A stretch of 64,000 nucleotides of DNA from Uliginosibacterium flavum (GTDB taxonomy: Bacteria; Pseudomonadota; Gammaproteobacteria; Burkholderiales; Rhodocyclaceae). The DNA is taken from the NCBI RefSeq assembly GCF_040566545.1, contig NZ_JBEWZI010000003.1:186001-250000 (forward strand), written 5' to 3'. Under the pieces are notes generated by a model. The model worked only from the letters and a program-made list of their open reading frames with translations, made no database searches and was not told the origin of the DNA. Every line of letters begins with the position of its first letter. Within the stretch, counting starts at the first letter, position 1. Below are positions 9,969 to 18,027 of the stretch, one piece after another. Made by a program: the position numbers and the translations under genes.

Positions 9969-9997
9969 AAAAAGGGGCGCATATCGCGCCCCTTTTT
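9969..9997. terminator. Bidirectional intrinsic terminator after ilvD
   Basis: Stem AAAAAGGGGCGC/GCGCCCCTTTTT (12 bp, perfect) with a 5-nt loop and T-runs on both strands. It lies 21 bp past the ilvD stop codon, so it mainly ends ilvD transcription on the minus strand. Confidence 0.9.
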
Positions 9998-10017
9998 GCC
10001 ACATCCGGTCTGATCGC

Positions 10018-11880
10018 TCAGCGCTTGAGCTGCGAAAGATCGCGCACCGCGCCGGTATCCGCCGAGGTCGTCATCGCAGCATAGGCTTGCAGCGCCAGCG
10101 ACACCGGACGCACGCGGTTGGCGGGCTTCCAGGCTTCGTCGCCACGCGCTTCCATGGCGGCACGGCGTTTGGCCATTTCGGCGTCGCTGATGGCCAGATG
10201 GATGCTGCGATTCGGGATGTCGATCTCGATGCGATCGCCGTCTTCAACCAGACCGATCTCGCCGCCCATGGCCGCTTCCGGTGAGGCGTGGCCGATGGAC
10301 AGGCCCGAGGTGCCGCCGGAGAAACGCCCATCGGTGAGCAGTGCGCATTCCTTGCCCAGACCACGGCTCTTCAGATAGCTGGTCGGATACAGCATCTCCT
10401 GCATACCGGGGCCACCCTTGGGGCCTTCGTAGCGAATGACCACCACATCGCCGGCCTGGATGGTTTCGTCGAGGATGCTGGCGACGGCGTCGTCCTGGCT
10501 TTCAAACACGCGGGCGGTGCCGGTGAACTTCCAGATCGATTCATCCACGCCGGCGGTCTTCACGATACAGCCATTGCGTGCGATGTTGCCGGTAAGAACC
10601 GCGAGGCCGCCATCTTTTGAATAGGCATTGCTTTGATCACGGATGCAACCGTTGCTGCGGTCCATGTCCAGCTCGTTGTAGCGCTTGCTCTGGCTGAAGG
10701 CGACCTGCGTCGGCACACCACCGGGCGCGGCACGGTAGAAATCAAACACGGCCGGATCGCCGGAATGCATTACATCCCACTGCTCCAGCGCGCCCTTCAT
10801 GGTGTGGCTGTGCACGGTGTAAGTGCCGTGATTGAGGAGCCCGGCGCGGTCCAGCTCGCCGAGGATGCCCATCACACCACCAGCGCGATGCACGTCCTCG
10901 ATATGGTATTTGTCGGTCATTGGCGCCACCTTGCACAGACAAGGCACTTTGCGCGAGATGCGGTCGATGTCGGCCAGGGTGAAATTCACCCCGCCCTCAT
11001 GCGCCGCAGCCAGCAAATGCAGGACAGTGTTGGTCGAGCCGCCCATGGCCACATCCAGCGTCATGGCGTTTTCAAAGGCGGCAAAAGTGGCAATATTGCG
11101 CGGCAGCACCTTTTCGTCGTCTTTTTCGTAGTACCGCTTGGCCAGCTCAACGATCAGACGCCCGGCGCGCAGGAAGAGCTGCTTGCGGTCGGCGTGGGTG
11201 GCGACCACCGTGCCGTTACCTGGCAGTGACAGGCCTAGCGCCTCGGTCAGGCAATTCATCGAATTGGCGGTGAACATGCCGGAACAGGAACCGCAAGTCG
11301 GGCAGGCCGAACGCTCGATCTCCGCCAGATCGGCATCCGAGACGCTCTTGTCGGCGGCCTTGACCATGGCGTCGACCAGATCCAGCTTGATGATTTTCTG
11401 GCCGCTCGGGTCGGTCACGGTGACCTTGCCGGCCTCCATCGGCCCGCCGGACACAAAGATCACCGGGATATTCAGGCGCAGCGCGGCCATCAGCATCCCC
11501 GGAGTGATCTTGTCGCAATTGGAGATGCACACCATCGCATCCGCGCAGTGAGCGTTGACCATGTACTCGACCGAATCGGCGATCAACTCGCGACTCGGCA
11601 GCGAATACAGCATGCCGCCGTGGCCCATGGCGATGCCGTCATCCACCGCAATCGTATTGAATTCCTTGGCCACACCGCCCGCCGCCTCGATTTCGCGCGC
11701 CACCAGCTGGCCCATGTCCTTCAGATGCACATGGCCCGGGACAAATTGCGTAAAGCTATTGACCACGGCGATGATGGGCTTGTCGAAGTCGCCATCCTTC
11801 ATGCCGGTGGCACGCCACAAGGAACGTGCGCCAGCCATGTTGCGGCCGTGGGTGGAGGTATGGGAACGGTATTGGGGCAT
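10018..11880 (-). CDS. ilvD: Dihydroxy-acid dehydratase
   Basis: A 620-residue IlvD. It removes water from 2,3-dihydroxy-isovalerate or 2,3-dihydroxy-3-methylvalerate to give the 2-keto acids of valine and isoleucine synthesis, in the cytosol. The start MPQYRSHTSTHGRNMAGARS is typical of the family. Iron-sulfur ligands are visible in CISNCDKITPG and in ACPTCGSCSGMFTANSMNCL. The length matches the long proteobacterial form (about 615 residues). The open frame extends 28 codons upstream, but the ATG at 11880 matches family N-termini. It is divergent from lgt across 89 bp, a gene pair common in betaproteobacteria. Confidence 0.97.
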   Translation of the reverse strand: MPQYRSHTSTHGRNMAGARSLWRATGMKDGDFDKPIIAVVNSFTQFVPGHVHLKDMGQLVAREIEAAGGVAKEFNTIAVDDGIAMGHGGMLYSLPSRELIADSVEYMVNAHCADAMVCISNCDKITPGMLMAALRLNIPVIFVSGGPMEAGKVTVTDPSGQKIIKLDLVDAMVKAADKSVSDADLAEIERSACPTCGSCSGMFTANSMNCLTEALGLSLPGNGTVVATHADRKQLFLRAGRLIVELAKRYYEKDDEKVLPRNIATFAAFENAMTLDVAMGGSTNTVLHLLAAAHEGGVNFTLADIDRISRKVPCLCKVAPMTDKYHIEDVHRAGGVMGILGELDRAGLLNHGTYTVHSHTMKGALEQWDVMHSGDPAVFDFYRAAPGGVPTQVAFSQSKRYNELDMDRSNGCIRDQSNAYSKDGGLAVLTGNIARNGCIVKTAGVDESIWKFTGTARVFESQDDAVASILDETIQAGDVVVIRYEGPKGGPGMQEMLYPTSYLKSRGLGKECALLTDGRFSGGTSGLSIGHASPEAAMGGEIGLVEDGDRIEIDIPNRSIHLAISDAEMAKRRAAMEARGDEAWKPANRVRPVSLALQAYAAMTTSADTGAVRDLSQLKR

Positions 11881-11969
11881 GTTTGAATTCTCCGCTTGCG
11901 CTGCTGAAATCTCTTCGCCGCGCTGATGTGGTTCAATTGAGTCCTGAATTCTAGCCCAAGCCACACAAC

Positions 11970-12857
11970 ATGCCTTTCATTCATCCGCAATTCGATCCGA
12001 TCGCCTTCTCGCTCGGCCCCCTGCACGTGCGCTGGTACGGCCTGATGTACCTGCTGGCCTTCCTGCTTTTCGTGCTGCTCGGCCGTGCGCGCATCAAGGC
12101 GCGGCCTGATCTGGGCTGGCAACGCACGGAGCTGGACGACCTGCTCTTCTACGGCATGCTCGGGGTGATTCTGGGGGGGCGCCTGGGCTACATCCTGTTT
12201 TACAAACTGGGCGATTACCTTGCCGACCCCATCGCAATCTTCAAGGTCTGGGAAGGTGGCATGGCCTTTCACGGCGGGCTGATCGGCGTACTGCTGGCCT
12301 TGTGGTATTTCGCCCGCAAAACCAAGCGCAGCTGGATGCAGGTCGCCGATTTCGTCGCACCGCTGGTACCGACCGGTCTGGCTGTCGGGCGCCTGGGCAA
12401 CTTCATCAATGGCGAATTGTGGGGCCGCATCGCCGCGCCGGACGCACCTTGGGCGGTAATCTTTCCGCAAGCTTGGCAGGCCGATCAGGCGCTGGTGAAA
12501 ACCAGCCCTGCGCTGGCATCCTCGCTGCTGACTTACATTGACCCGGTCACACAGAATACGTTGGTGGGCCTGCCGCGCCACGCCTCACAGCTCTACCAGT
12601 TCGCGCTGGAAGGTCTGCTGCTGTTCGTGATTCTGTGGCTGTTTGCGCGCAAACCCCGGCCAACCGGCGCGGTGGCTGGCCTGTTCCTCACGGGTTATGG
12701 CTGCTTCCGCTTCATCGCCGAATTCGCCCGCGAACCGGATGACTTCCTCGGTCTGCTCGCCGGCCAGCTGTCGATGGGCCAATGGCTGAGTCTGCCGATG
12801 ATTGCGGCGGGTCTGGGGATCATGGTGTGGGCTTATCGGAACAAAAATATCGAGTAA
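11970..12857 (+). CDS. lgt: Prolipoprotein diacylglyceryl transferase
   Basis: A 295-residue inner-membrane enzyme that transfers diacylglycerol from phosphatidylglycerol to the lipobox cysteine of prolipoproteins, the first step of lipoprotein maturation. Family features include the N-terminal LGPLHVRWYGLMYLLAFL, the Gly-rich GVILGGRLGYILFY, MAFHGGLIGV, and the conserved GRLGNFINGELWGR with its catalytic-region Arg. Several hydrophobic helices run through the protein. The window encodes several lipoproteins that would be its substrates. The stop codon lies 3 bp before a palindromic repeat. Confidence 0.97.
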   Translation: MPFIHPQFDPIAFSLGPLHVRWYGLMYLLAFLLFVLLGRARIKARPDLGWQRTELDDLLFYGMLGVILGGRLGYILFYKLGDYLADPIAIFKVWEGGMAFHGGLIGVLLALWYFARKTKRSWMQVADFVAPLVPTGLAVGRLGNFINGELWGRIAAPDAPWAVIFPQAWQADQALVKTSPALASSLLTYIDPVTQNTLVGLPRHASQLYQFALEGLLLFVILWLFARKPRPTGAVAGLFLTGYGCFRFIAEFAREPDDFLGLLAGQLSMGQWLSLPMIAAGLGIMVWAYRNKNIE

Positions 12858-12860
12858 TGA

Positions 12861-12932
12861 CTGGAGAGCCGCATCCAGCGGGCCTGTGCAACAGGCCTGC
12901 CTGAAGAAGACCGCTGCGCGCGGCTCTCCAAG
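12861..12932. repeat. Palindromic intergenic repeat, copy B
   Basis: Begins CTGGAGAGCCGC and ends GCGCGCGGCTCTCCAAG, so the outer parts pair. An inner GGCCTG...CAGGCC hairpin and the motif CCTGAAGAAGACCGC link it to the dispersed family. It begins 4 bp after the lgt stop codon. Confidence 0.75.
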
Positions 12933-13010
12933 CGCTCATTCATATCTGCCACAACTTGCGCCAAAGCAAGCCCACCGCCCCCGCAAACCCCGTACAATCC
13001 GCCCCTTCAT

Positions 13011-13174
13011 TGGGGAGTAGCCTCCTTCTTCAGAAGGCCCTGCATCAACAGACTTGGCCCCCGGGCCATGGTGCAGAGAACGCGCAAGCGTCTGGCGAGA
13101 CCTTTGACTGTTGCAGCGCTGACGCGGGTTGGCGGGCTGTGGCAGTCATTGGTTCGTGCATCGCCAGCCCGCCT
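13011..13174 (+). promoter_or_regulatory. yybP-ykoY-type manganese riboswitch and expression platform
   Basis: The 5' leader of the UPF0016 gene starts with TTGGGGAGTAGCC (13011-13023), followed by CATCAACAGACTTGG (13043-13057) and GCGAGACCTTTGAC (13095-13108). These are the conserved loops of the yybP-ykoY class, which binds Mn2+. Past the aptamer, a perfect 9-bp stem GGCGGGCTG (13131-13139) with CAGCCCGCC (13165-13173) lies just before the start region and is a likely expression platform acting on translation. A TACAAT at 12993-12998 is a plausible -10 box. The class identification is from recognised motifs; metal response is known for the family, not shown here. Confidence 0.88.
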
Positions 13175-13184
13175 CGAGAATCCC

Positions 13185-13757
13185 ATGGAAGCTTTCCTCG
13201 TCTCTACCGGTATCGTCGCCCTTGCTGAAATCGGCGACAAAACCCAGTTGCTGGCCCTCGTGCTGGCCACACGTCTGAAAAAACCCCTGCCGATCTGCCT
13301 GGGCATTTTTGTCGCCACCCTGCTCAATCACGCCTGTGCGGCAGCGGTCGGGCAGTGGATCACCACATATATTGGCCCGGATGCGATGCGCTGGATTCTG
13401 GGCATTTCCTTCATCGCCATGGCCGGCTGGATGCTGATCCCCGACAAGCTGGACGACGATGAGGGCACGAAGCAACAGCGCTTCGGCGCTTTCCTGACCA
13501 CGCTGATTGCCTTCTTCATCGTCGAGATGGGCGACAAGACGCAGATCGCCACCGTGGCGCTGGCGGCCAAGTACGTCAATCTCACCGCAGTCGTCGCCGG
13601 CACCACGGCGGGCATGTTGCTGGCGAACGTGCCGGTGGTGTATTTCGGCGACAAGCTGATCAAGATCGTGCCGCTCAAGATCGTGCACGCCGTCTGCGCG
13701 CTGATCTTCGTCCTGCTCGGGCTGGCGGCGCTGCTGAATCTGGGCGGAATGAGCTGA
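13185..13757 (+). CDS. UPF0016/GDT1 (TMEM165) family cation exporter, likely Mn2+
   Basis: A 190-residue inner-membrane protein made of two homologous halves, each with the family motif E-x-G-D-K-(T/S): EIGDKTQLLALVLATR at about residues 13-28 and EMGDKTQIATVALAAK at about residues 115-130. About six membrane helices are visible. Members in other bacteria export manganese (MneA) or handle Ca2+/Mn2+. The ATG at 13185 is preferred over one at 13068, because the upstream part lies inside the yybP-ykoY riboswitch leader. That leader supports Mn2+ as substrate: excess Mn2+ would switch on the exporter. A strong terminator follows. Confidence 0.92.
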   Translation: MEAFLVSTGIVALAEIGDKTQLLALVLATRLKKPLPICLGIFVATLLNHACAAAVGQWITTYIGPDAMRWILGISFIAMAGWMLIPDKLDDDEGTKQQRFGAFLTTLIAFFIVEMGDKTQIATVALAAKYVNLTAVVAGTTAGMLLANVPVVYFGDKLIKIVPLKIVHAVCALIFVLLGLAALLNLGGMS

Positions 13758-13767
13758 GGCTGTTCGT

Positions 13768-13798
13768 AAAAAAACCGGCGCAACACGCCGGTTTTTTT
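13768..13798 (+). terminator. Intrinsic terminator after UPF0016 gene
   Basis: Stem AAAAAAACCGGCG/CGCCGGTTTTTTT (13 bp) with loop CAACA, T-run on the plus strand, 10 bp past the stop codon. The A-run makes it usable also for the convergent gene. Confidence 0.92.
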
Positions 13799-13808
13799 GG
13801 ACCGCAGG

Positions 13809-14315
13809 CTACAGACCGGGCGGGCGCTGCATTTCTTCGAACACGGTGGCCGAGGTATCGACGATGAAGGGTGTTTCCGGCAGGTTCAGGTAGAACCATT
13901 CGGCGACGGCCATTTCACCCTGATAGCGCTCGAAGGGGCCGATGTGCGCGACCTTGCCATCCATCAGCGTGCAGTCGAAATAGCGCACCCTATCTTCGCC
14001 CATCAGGCGGACCGAATGCAGTTTTTCCAGCGCGATGCGATCCACCCGTGCCGGGCGGCCGCTTGGATTGCGGAAATACAGGAAGCCGTCGAGGACCTCC
14101 AGAATGGCCATGCCGACCAGTGGCCCGCGCGTCAGCCGACGGGCGATCTGATAAGCCAGCACGGCGATGATCAGGCCGCCGACAAACTGCTTGCCGCTCG
14201 TGTCCAGATTGGATGCGCCAAACACAAAAGCCGCACACACGACACCGACAGCGAGACTGATCAGAAGATTGCGCTCGGCCACTTTGACCGAGCGTTCGTA
14301 CAGGATTTTTGACAT
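13809..14315 (-). CDS. Two-helix membrane protein of unknown function
   Basis: A 168-residue protein, not recognised. Two hydrophobic helices are near the N-terminus: about residues 17-35 (LLISLAVGVVCAAFVFGA) and 44-58 (FVGGLIIAVLAYQIA). A soluble C-terminal region of about 110 residues follows, with a beta-rich pattern (RPARVDRIALEKLHSVRL ... RVRYFDCTLMDGKVAHIG). This looks like a membrane-anchored cytoplasmic domain; no catalytic motif is evident. It lies 6 bp downstream of the VOC gene on the same strand and is probably co-transcribed with it. Convergent with the UPF0016 gene across the terminator at 13768-13798. Confidence 0.75.
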   Translation of the reverse strand: MSKILYERSVKVAERNLLISLAVGVVCAAFVFGASNLDTSGKQFVGGLIIAVLAYQIARRLTRGPLVGMAILEVLDGFLYFRNPSGRPARVDRIALEKLHSVRLMGEDRVRYFDCTLMDGKVAHIGPFERYQGEMAVAEWFYLNLPETPFIVDTSATVFEEMQRPPGL

Positions 14316-14321
14316 GGACGC

Positions 14322-15161
14322 TTACTTGGCCAATGGCTCGGGACGGCCAACCAGATGCAGCACATTACCTTCCGGGTCGCGGAAGAAGAACAGGTGCACA
14401 CCCGTCGCCGTCACCTTGTAATCCTCCAGGACTTCCACCCCTTGGGCCTTGAGCAGCCTGGCACCTTGTTCTGCCGCCGCCGTGCTGACGCTGATGGCGA
14501 AATGGCGAATACCTTGCGCCTTGTAAGGCTCCACGCCGATATTCTTTTCGGCCGAGATGAACTCGATGATGGAATGCCCGTCCGGCGCGAGGACAAAGGC
14601 TGTGCCGTGGCCATCGTCACGCACGATGAGCTGGAAGCCCAGCACGTCGATATACCACTGGCGCAGGGTCTCGGAATTATTGGCGATGACGCAGGTGTGC
14701 TCGATGCCCTGAATCAGCGTGTTCTTCGGCGCATCTGCCAGGCGCGGCGCGGCGGCCAGCGACAGACGATTCGGGCGCGAAATCAGGTGCAGGATGTTGC
14801 CGTCCGGATCGCGGAAATGGAATGTCGCCAGGCCTTCCGGAAACTGGTTCGGCGAACGACCAATGGTCTCGACACCCGCATCGCTCAGGCGCTTCACGGC
14901 AGCGCCAAAATCCTGTTCATCCACGCTTAGTGCAATGTGACGCAGTCCACTATCTTTCACCTGCGGCTTGCCGGCACACACCGAGGCCTCGGTGCTCGGC
15001 ACCAGTTCGATCATTGAGCCATCGGCCATCAGCAGGAAATACACACCGACGCCATTGTCGACGATGGTCTTCATGTCGAGATTCTGCACATACCAGTCGC
15101 GCAGACGTGTGGTGTCCGCCGAGAAAACCGCGACGTGTTCGATACCCTGGAAAATTGCCAT
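14322..15161 (-). CDS. Two-domain VOC (glyoxalase/extradiol dioxygenase superfamily) protein
   Basis: A 279-residue protein with two vicinal-oxygen-chelate modules of about 130 residues each. The first begins FQGIEHVAVFSADTTRLRDW and ends HFRDPDGNILHL; the second begins IQGIEHTCVIANNSETLRQW and ends FFFRDPEGNVLHLVGR. Possible metal ligands are the His in the IEH motifs and the Glu near the end of each module (MIELVP, IIEFIS). VOC proteins use a divalent metal for isomerase, lyase or dioxygenase chemistry; the substrate cannot be named. The long open frame extends upstream, but the ATG at 15161 is the natural start. Upstream neighbour of the two-helix membrane protein gene. Confidence 0.85.
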   Translation of the reverse strand: MAIFQGIEHVAVFSADTTRLRDWYVQNLDMKTIVDNGVGVYFLLMADGSMIELVPSTEASVCAGKPQVKDSGLRHIALSVDEQDFGAAVKRLSDAGVETIGRSPNQFPEGLATFHFRDPDGNILHLISRPNRLSLAAAPRLADAPKNTLIQGIEHTCVIANNSETLRQWYIDVLGFQLIVRDDGHGTAFVLAPDGHSIIEFISAEKNIGVEPYKAQGIRHFAISVSTAAAEQGARLLKAQGVEVLEDYKVTATGVHLFFFRDPEGNVLHLVGRPEPLAK

Positions 15162-15253
15162 TGCAAAGTGCCTCGAAGGAAGAAGTGATAAACAAGCGTA
15201 CTTGAACAAACAGTGGACGGCCTTGATCTGCCTGAAACCCGTAGCTCTCAATC

Positions 15254-16807
15254 CTAGCGGTTTTTTGTGATTTCGTAAGGGGGCAAACGCAAGCTGATGA
15301 AGATACTCAGACCCGCAATCAACGCGCACAGCAGGAAAGCCACATGAATCCCGCTGACCAGACCCAGTCGCGCCGTCTCCAGCAAAGTTGCTGCATCGAT
15401 GCCCTGCTGCTGTGCCAGCGTCAATAGCGTCGCCTGATCCTGCTCGCGAATCAGGACCTGCGGCGAGCTGATCAGCTGCACCAGCGCCGGATCGGTGAGA
15501 TGCCGCGCCGCCAGCTCTGCCGCAATATGGCGCACATAGGCCGCATTGACGATCACGCCGGCCACGCCCACGCCGATCATGCTGCCGATCATGCGCGTGG
15601 TCTGGATCATGGCCGAACCGACGCCCAGATCCTGCTTGCCGGAGGCGGCCATCATCTGCAGCGTCAGGTTGGGCAACTGGAATCCGAGGCTGAAACCGCA
15701 CAGGGCAAAGGCGGCCATCATCCAGCCCTGCGGCATCCTGATGCTTACGAACGCCAGCAAGAGGCAGCTCACCAGCGTGCCCAACTGGCCCCAGGCAATC
15801 ACCCGTTCGGCCCGACGCACGCTCGGCAACAATCGGCCATTGACGATGCTGCCCAAGGTGATACATACCAGCAGCGGCGTCATCACGAAGCCGGCCAGCT
15901 TGGGCGAGAAGCCGAAGCCGCCCTGCAACATCAGCGGCGAGTAGAAAATCAGCACGAACATCGTCACGCCAGTGCTCAGGCCCAGCAACATCAACTGGCG
16001 TGCCCCCTGATTGGCCAGCAGACGCGGCGGCACAATCGGTGCGCGCGAATGATGCTGATGCCAGATGAAAACACTGCCACACACCAGCGCCAGCGCGCAC
16101 AGGCCCAGCGTCAGCGGATTGCCGAAGCCATGCATCTGCCCGCGCTCGGTCGCCAGCAGCAGGCCACAGATCGCCGCCGTCATCAGCAAGGCACCGAACC
16201 AGTCGATGCTGCGCGCCTCGCCCTCGTGATGCACGATATGGGGCAGATAGCGCCAGATCACCGGCAGCGCCAGCACGGCTACCGGCAGATTCACGTAGAA
16301 CACGCTACGCCAGCCCGCATGCTCGGTCAGCCAGCCGCCCAGCGCCGGGCCGACTGCCGAGGCCACACCAAAACTGGCGGACAGCATCACCTGCCAGCGC
16401 ACACGCTGCAGTCGGTCCGGAAACAAATCCGGCACGCAGGCGAAGGCCACGCCGACCAGCATACCGCCCGCCAGCCCCTGCACGCCGCGCGCCAGCACCA
16501 GTTGCAACATGGTCTGCGCCAGCCCGCAGGCCGCCGAGGCCAGCGTAAACAACACAACGGCCAGCAAGACGAAGGGTTTGCGGCCATACAGATCACCCAG
16601 TCGCCCGGTAATCGGAATCATCACCGCGCTGCCCATCAGATAGGCCGAAGCGATCCACGAATACAGGTCGTAGCCGCTCAGCTCTGCCACGATGCGCGGC
16701 ATCGCCGTACCGACCACGGTGGAATCGATGGCGATCAGGATGATGACCAGCGAGATGCCGAGCATGGCCGCCAGCGAAGCGCGAAAACTGCGAGTCGATT
16801 GCTCCAT
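15254..16807 (-). CDS. MFS drug-efflux transporter, 14-helix DHA2 (EmrB/QacA) type
   Basis: A 517-residue inner-membrane proton-coupled exporter. The first helix carries the DHA2 motif (IILIAIDSTVVGTAMPRI) and motif A is seen as GRLGDLYGRKP. The motif C region GVASAVGPALGGWLTEHAGW marks antiporters. The length and hydrophobic profile fit 14 helices. The ATG at 16807 begins 1 nt after the stop codon of the MarR gene, so the two form an operon in which MarR most likely represses the pump. The substrate is unknown; toxic aromatic compounds or antibiotics are usual for this pairing. Confidence 0.92.
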   Translation of the reverse strand: MEQSTRSFRASLAAMLGISLVIILIAIDSTVVGTAMPRIVAELSGYDLYSWIASAYLMGSAVMIPITGRLGDLYGRKPFVLLAVVLFTLASAACGLAQTMLQLVLARGVQGLAGGMLVGVAFACVPDLFPDRLQRVRWQVMLSASFGVASAVGPALGGWLTEHAGWRSVFYVNLPVAVLALPVIWRYLPHIVHHEGEARSIDWFGALLMTAAICGLLLATERGQMHGFGNPLTLGLCALALVCGSVFIWHQHHSRAPIVPPRLLANQGARQLMLLGLSTGVTMFVLIFYSPLMLQGGFGFSPKLAGFVMTPLLVCITLGSIVNGRLLPSVRRAERVIAWGQLGTLVSCLLLAFVSIRMPQGWMMAAFALCGFSLGFQLPNLTLQMMAASGKQDLGVGSAMIQTTRMIGSMIGVGVAGVIVNAAYVRHIAAELAARHLTDPALVQLISSPQVLIREQDQATLLTLAQQQGIDAATLLETARLGLVSGIHVAFLLCALIAGLSIFISLRLPPYEITKNR

Positions 16808-16808
16808 C

Positions 16809-17258
16809 TCAGCGCGCCTCGACCGTTCCGGCTGCCGTGCGCAGCGCATCAATCAAAGGCGCCAGTGCAGCGGCCAGCTGCGCCTGATCCGCCTCGGCCA
16901 GCCCGGCCAGCAGGCTCTCGGCATGCCCGGTCAATTGCGTATCGACGCGCCCGGCCAGCTCAAGCCCGGCCGGCGTCAAATGCAGCTGCAGGCAACGCCG
17001 GTCACTCTCCAGCGGCATCCGCTCGACCCAGCCATCGGCCACCATGCGATCCAGCATGCGGCTGACCCAGCTCTTCTCCAGGCCCACTACCCGGCCGAAT
17101 TCAGCCTGGGTCAACGGCCCGTTTTTCTGCAGCAACATCAGCATCCGCCCTTGCGGCGGCAAGCCCTGTTCATGCGCGTAACGGCGCTGACGGACAAGAT
17201 AGAGCTGCACCAGCTCGCGCATCTGGCGGGCAAGGTTCATCGTTTCGGGGGTTTTCAT
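16809..17258 (-). CDS. MarR-family transcriptional regulator
   Basis: About 149 residues with the winged helix-turn-helix of MarR proteins: LTQAEFGRVVGLEKSWVSRML for the recognition region and ESDRRCLQLHLTPAG for the wing, which has the family D-x-R motif. Start choice: ATG 17258 (MKTPETMNLARQ); ATG at 17291 or 17240 are also possible, with no clear ribosome site for any. The gene sits directly upstream of the MFS efflux gene, and two TTGC/GCAA-type palindromes lie just upstream, so an autoregulated repressor of the efflux operon is likely. Confidence 0.9.
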   Translation of the reverse strand: MKTPETMNLARQMRELVQLYLVRQRRYAHEQGLPPQGRMLMLLQKNGPLTQAEFGRVVGLEKSWVSRMLDRMVADGWVERMPLESDRRCLQLHLTPAGLELAGRVDTQLTGHAESLLAGLAEADQAQLAAALAPLIDALRTAAGTVEAR

Positions 17259-17274
17259 GGCGGACGTAGAAATA

Positions 17275-17321
17275 GTTGCTATACACAACACTCTAAGCGA
17301 GGGTTGTTGCGTTTAGCAACC
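17275..17321 (-). promoter_or_regulatory. Candidate MarR operators
   Basis: Two inverted repeats in front of the MarR gene: GTTG-N7-CAAC at 17275-17289, and GGTTG-N10-CAACC at 17302-17321 with an inner TTGC-N5-GCAA at 17307-17319. Spacing and half-sites fit dimeric MarR binding. The role is inferred from position. Confidence 0.6.
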
Positions 17322-17357
17322 AATTTTCAGCCAAGCCACAATTCCTTGCATTTCCTT

Positions 17358-17478
17358 GCCTGCCTGAAGAGCCGCGCCTGACAAGGGCCTTCAGGCAGAC
17401 ATCCCGAAGAACCCCGCCCTGCAAGCCTCTTCATATAGGCATACCTAAGAAGATCATCCAGAGCGGGTCTTCGGGCAA
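17358..17478. repeat. Palindromic intergenic repeat, copy C (multi-unit)
   Basis: About three palindromic units in a row. The first pairs TGCCTGAAG with CTTCAGGCA. Later units begin CCCGAAGAACC and CCTAAGAAGATC and end GGTCTTCGGGCA. It lies between the MarR gene start and the end of the small gene at 17531, 53 bp from that stop codon. Confidence 0.7.
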
Positions 17479-17530
17479 TAAATATATGAACAATGGCGAG
17501 GTTTTCAGCGTTCGACATGGACACCATCAA

Positions 17531-18016
17531 CTACTGGCAAGAATCTGATCCACCCAAACCCCAACTCAGATTCAGCGAATACATCATGTCATTGCTCTCA
17601 GCGCTTTTCACATAATGCAAAGCAGCCTGATATTCACCCTTGCAGTAGTACGCCACCTTTTCTCCCAAGTCGCGTCCATAGTCTTTAATAATTTTCGTTT
17701 TGTGAAATTTCCAGCCGTTCTTGACAAGAATTTTGTCATAGTAGGCTTGCCCCTCAGCGGCGGGCATGTGTCGCACGAAACGGCCTGAAACAAGCCCTTG
17801 GCTTGGCTTGTGACTTGTCGTGTAAGAAGGCCAACCCGTCGCTCCAGCACCAGGCTCAATGGCTTGAAACTCGGTTTCGAGCTGCGCTAGAGTCGCCTTG
17901 GCCTTAGGCTCGTTGATCACGAGGTCATAAGCAAGGTTGGCAAAAACACAAACAAAAACGAGACAGGCAATCCATTTCCCAATTTTCTCAAATCGGGTTT
18001 TGATGTCCGCTTTCAT
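17531..18016 (-). CDS. Hypothetical single-pass membrane protein
   Basis: A 161-residue protein, not recognised. One membrane helix near the N-terminus (IACLVFVCVFANLAYDLVI, about residues 17-35) follows a basic segment (MKADIKTRFEKIGK), so the rest is probably periplasmic. The C-terminal domain is rich in aromatic and Lys residues (YYDKILVKNGWKFHKTKII, then KVAYYCKGEYQAALHYV). Base composition is visibly less GC-rich than the neighbours, a possible sign of transfer. The ATG at 18016 is 11 bp after the pyrF stop, so it is probably read through from pyrF. Confidence 0.65.
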   Translation of the reverse strand: MKADIKTRFEKIGKWIACLVFVCVFANLAYDLVINEPKAKATLAQLETEFQAIEPGAGATGWPSYTTSHKPSQGLVSGRFVRHMPAAEGQAYYDKILVKNGWKFHKTKIIKDYGRDLGEKVAYYCKGEYQAALHYVKSAESNDMMYSLNLSWGLGGSDSCQ

Positions 18017-18027
18017 TTCACAAACCT

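Noticed and set aside
15181..16100. 592-residue minus-strand frame joining MFS-region sequence to the VOC protein
   Set aside because: The upstream part is an out-of-frame shadow of the MFS transporter; the real VOC gene starts at ATG 15161.
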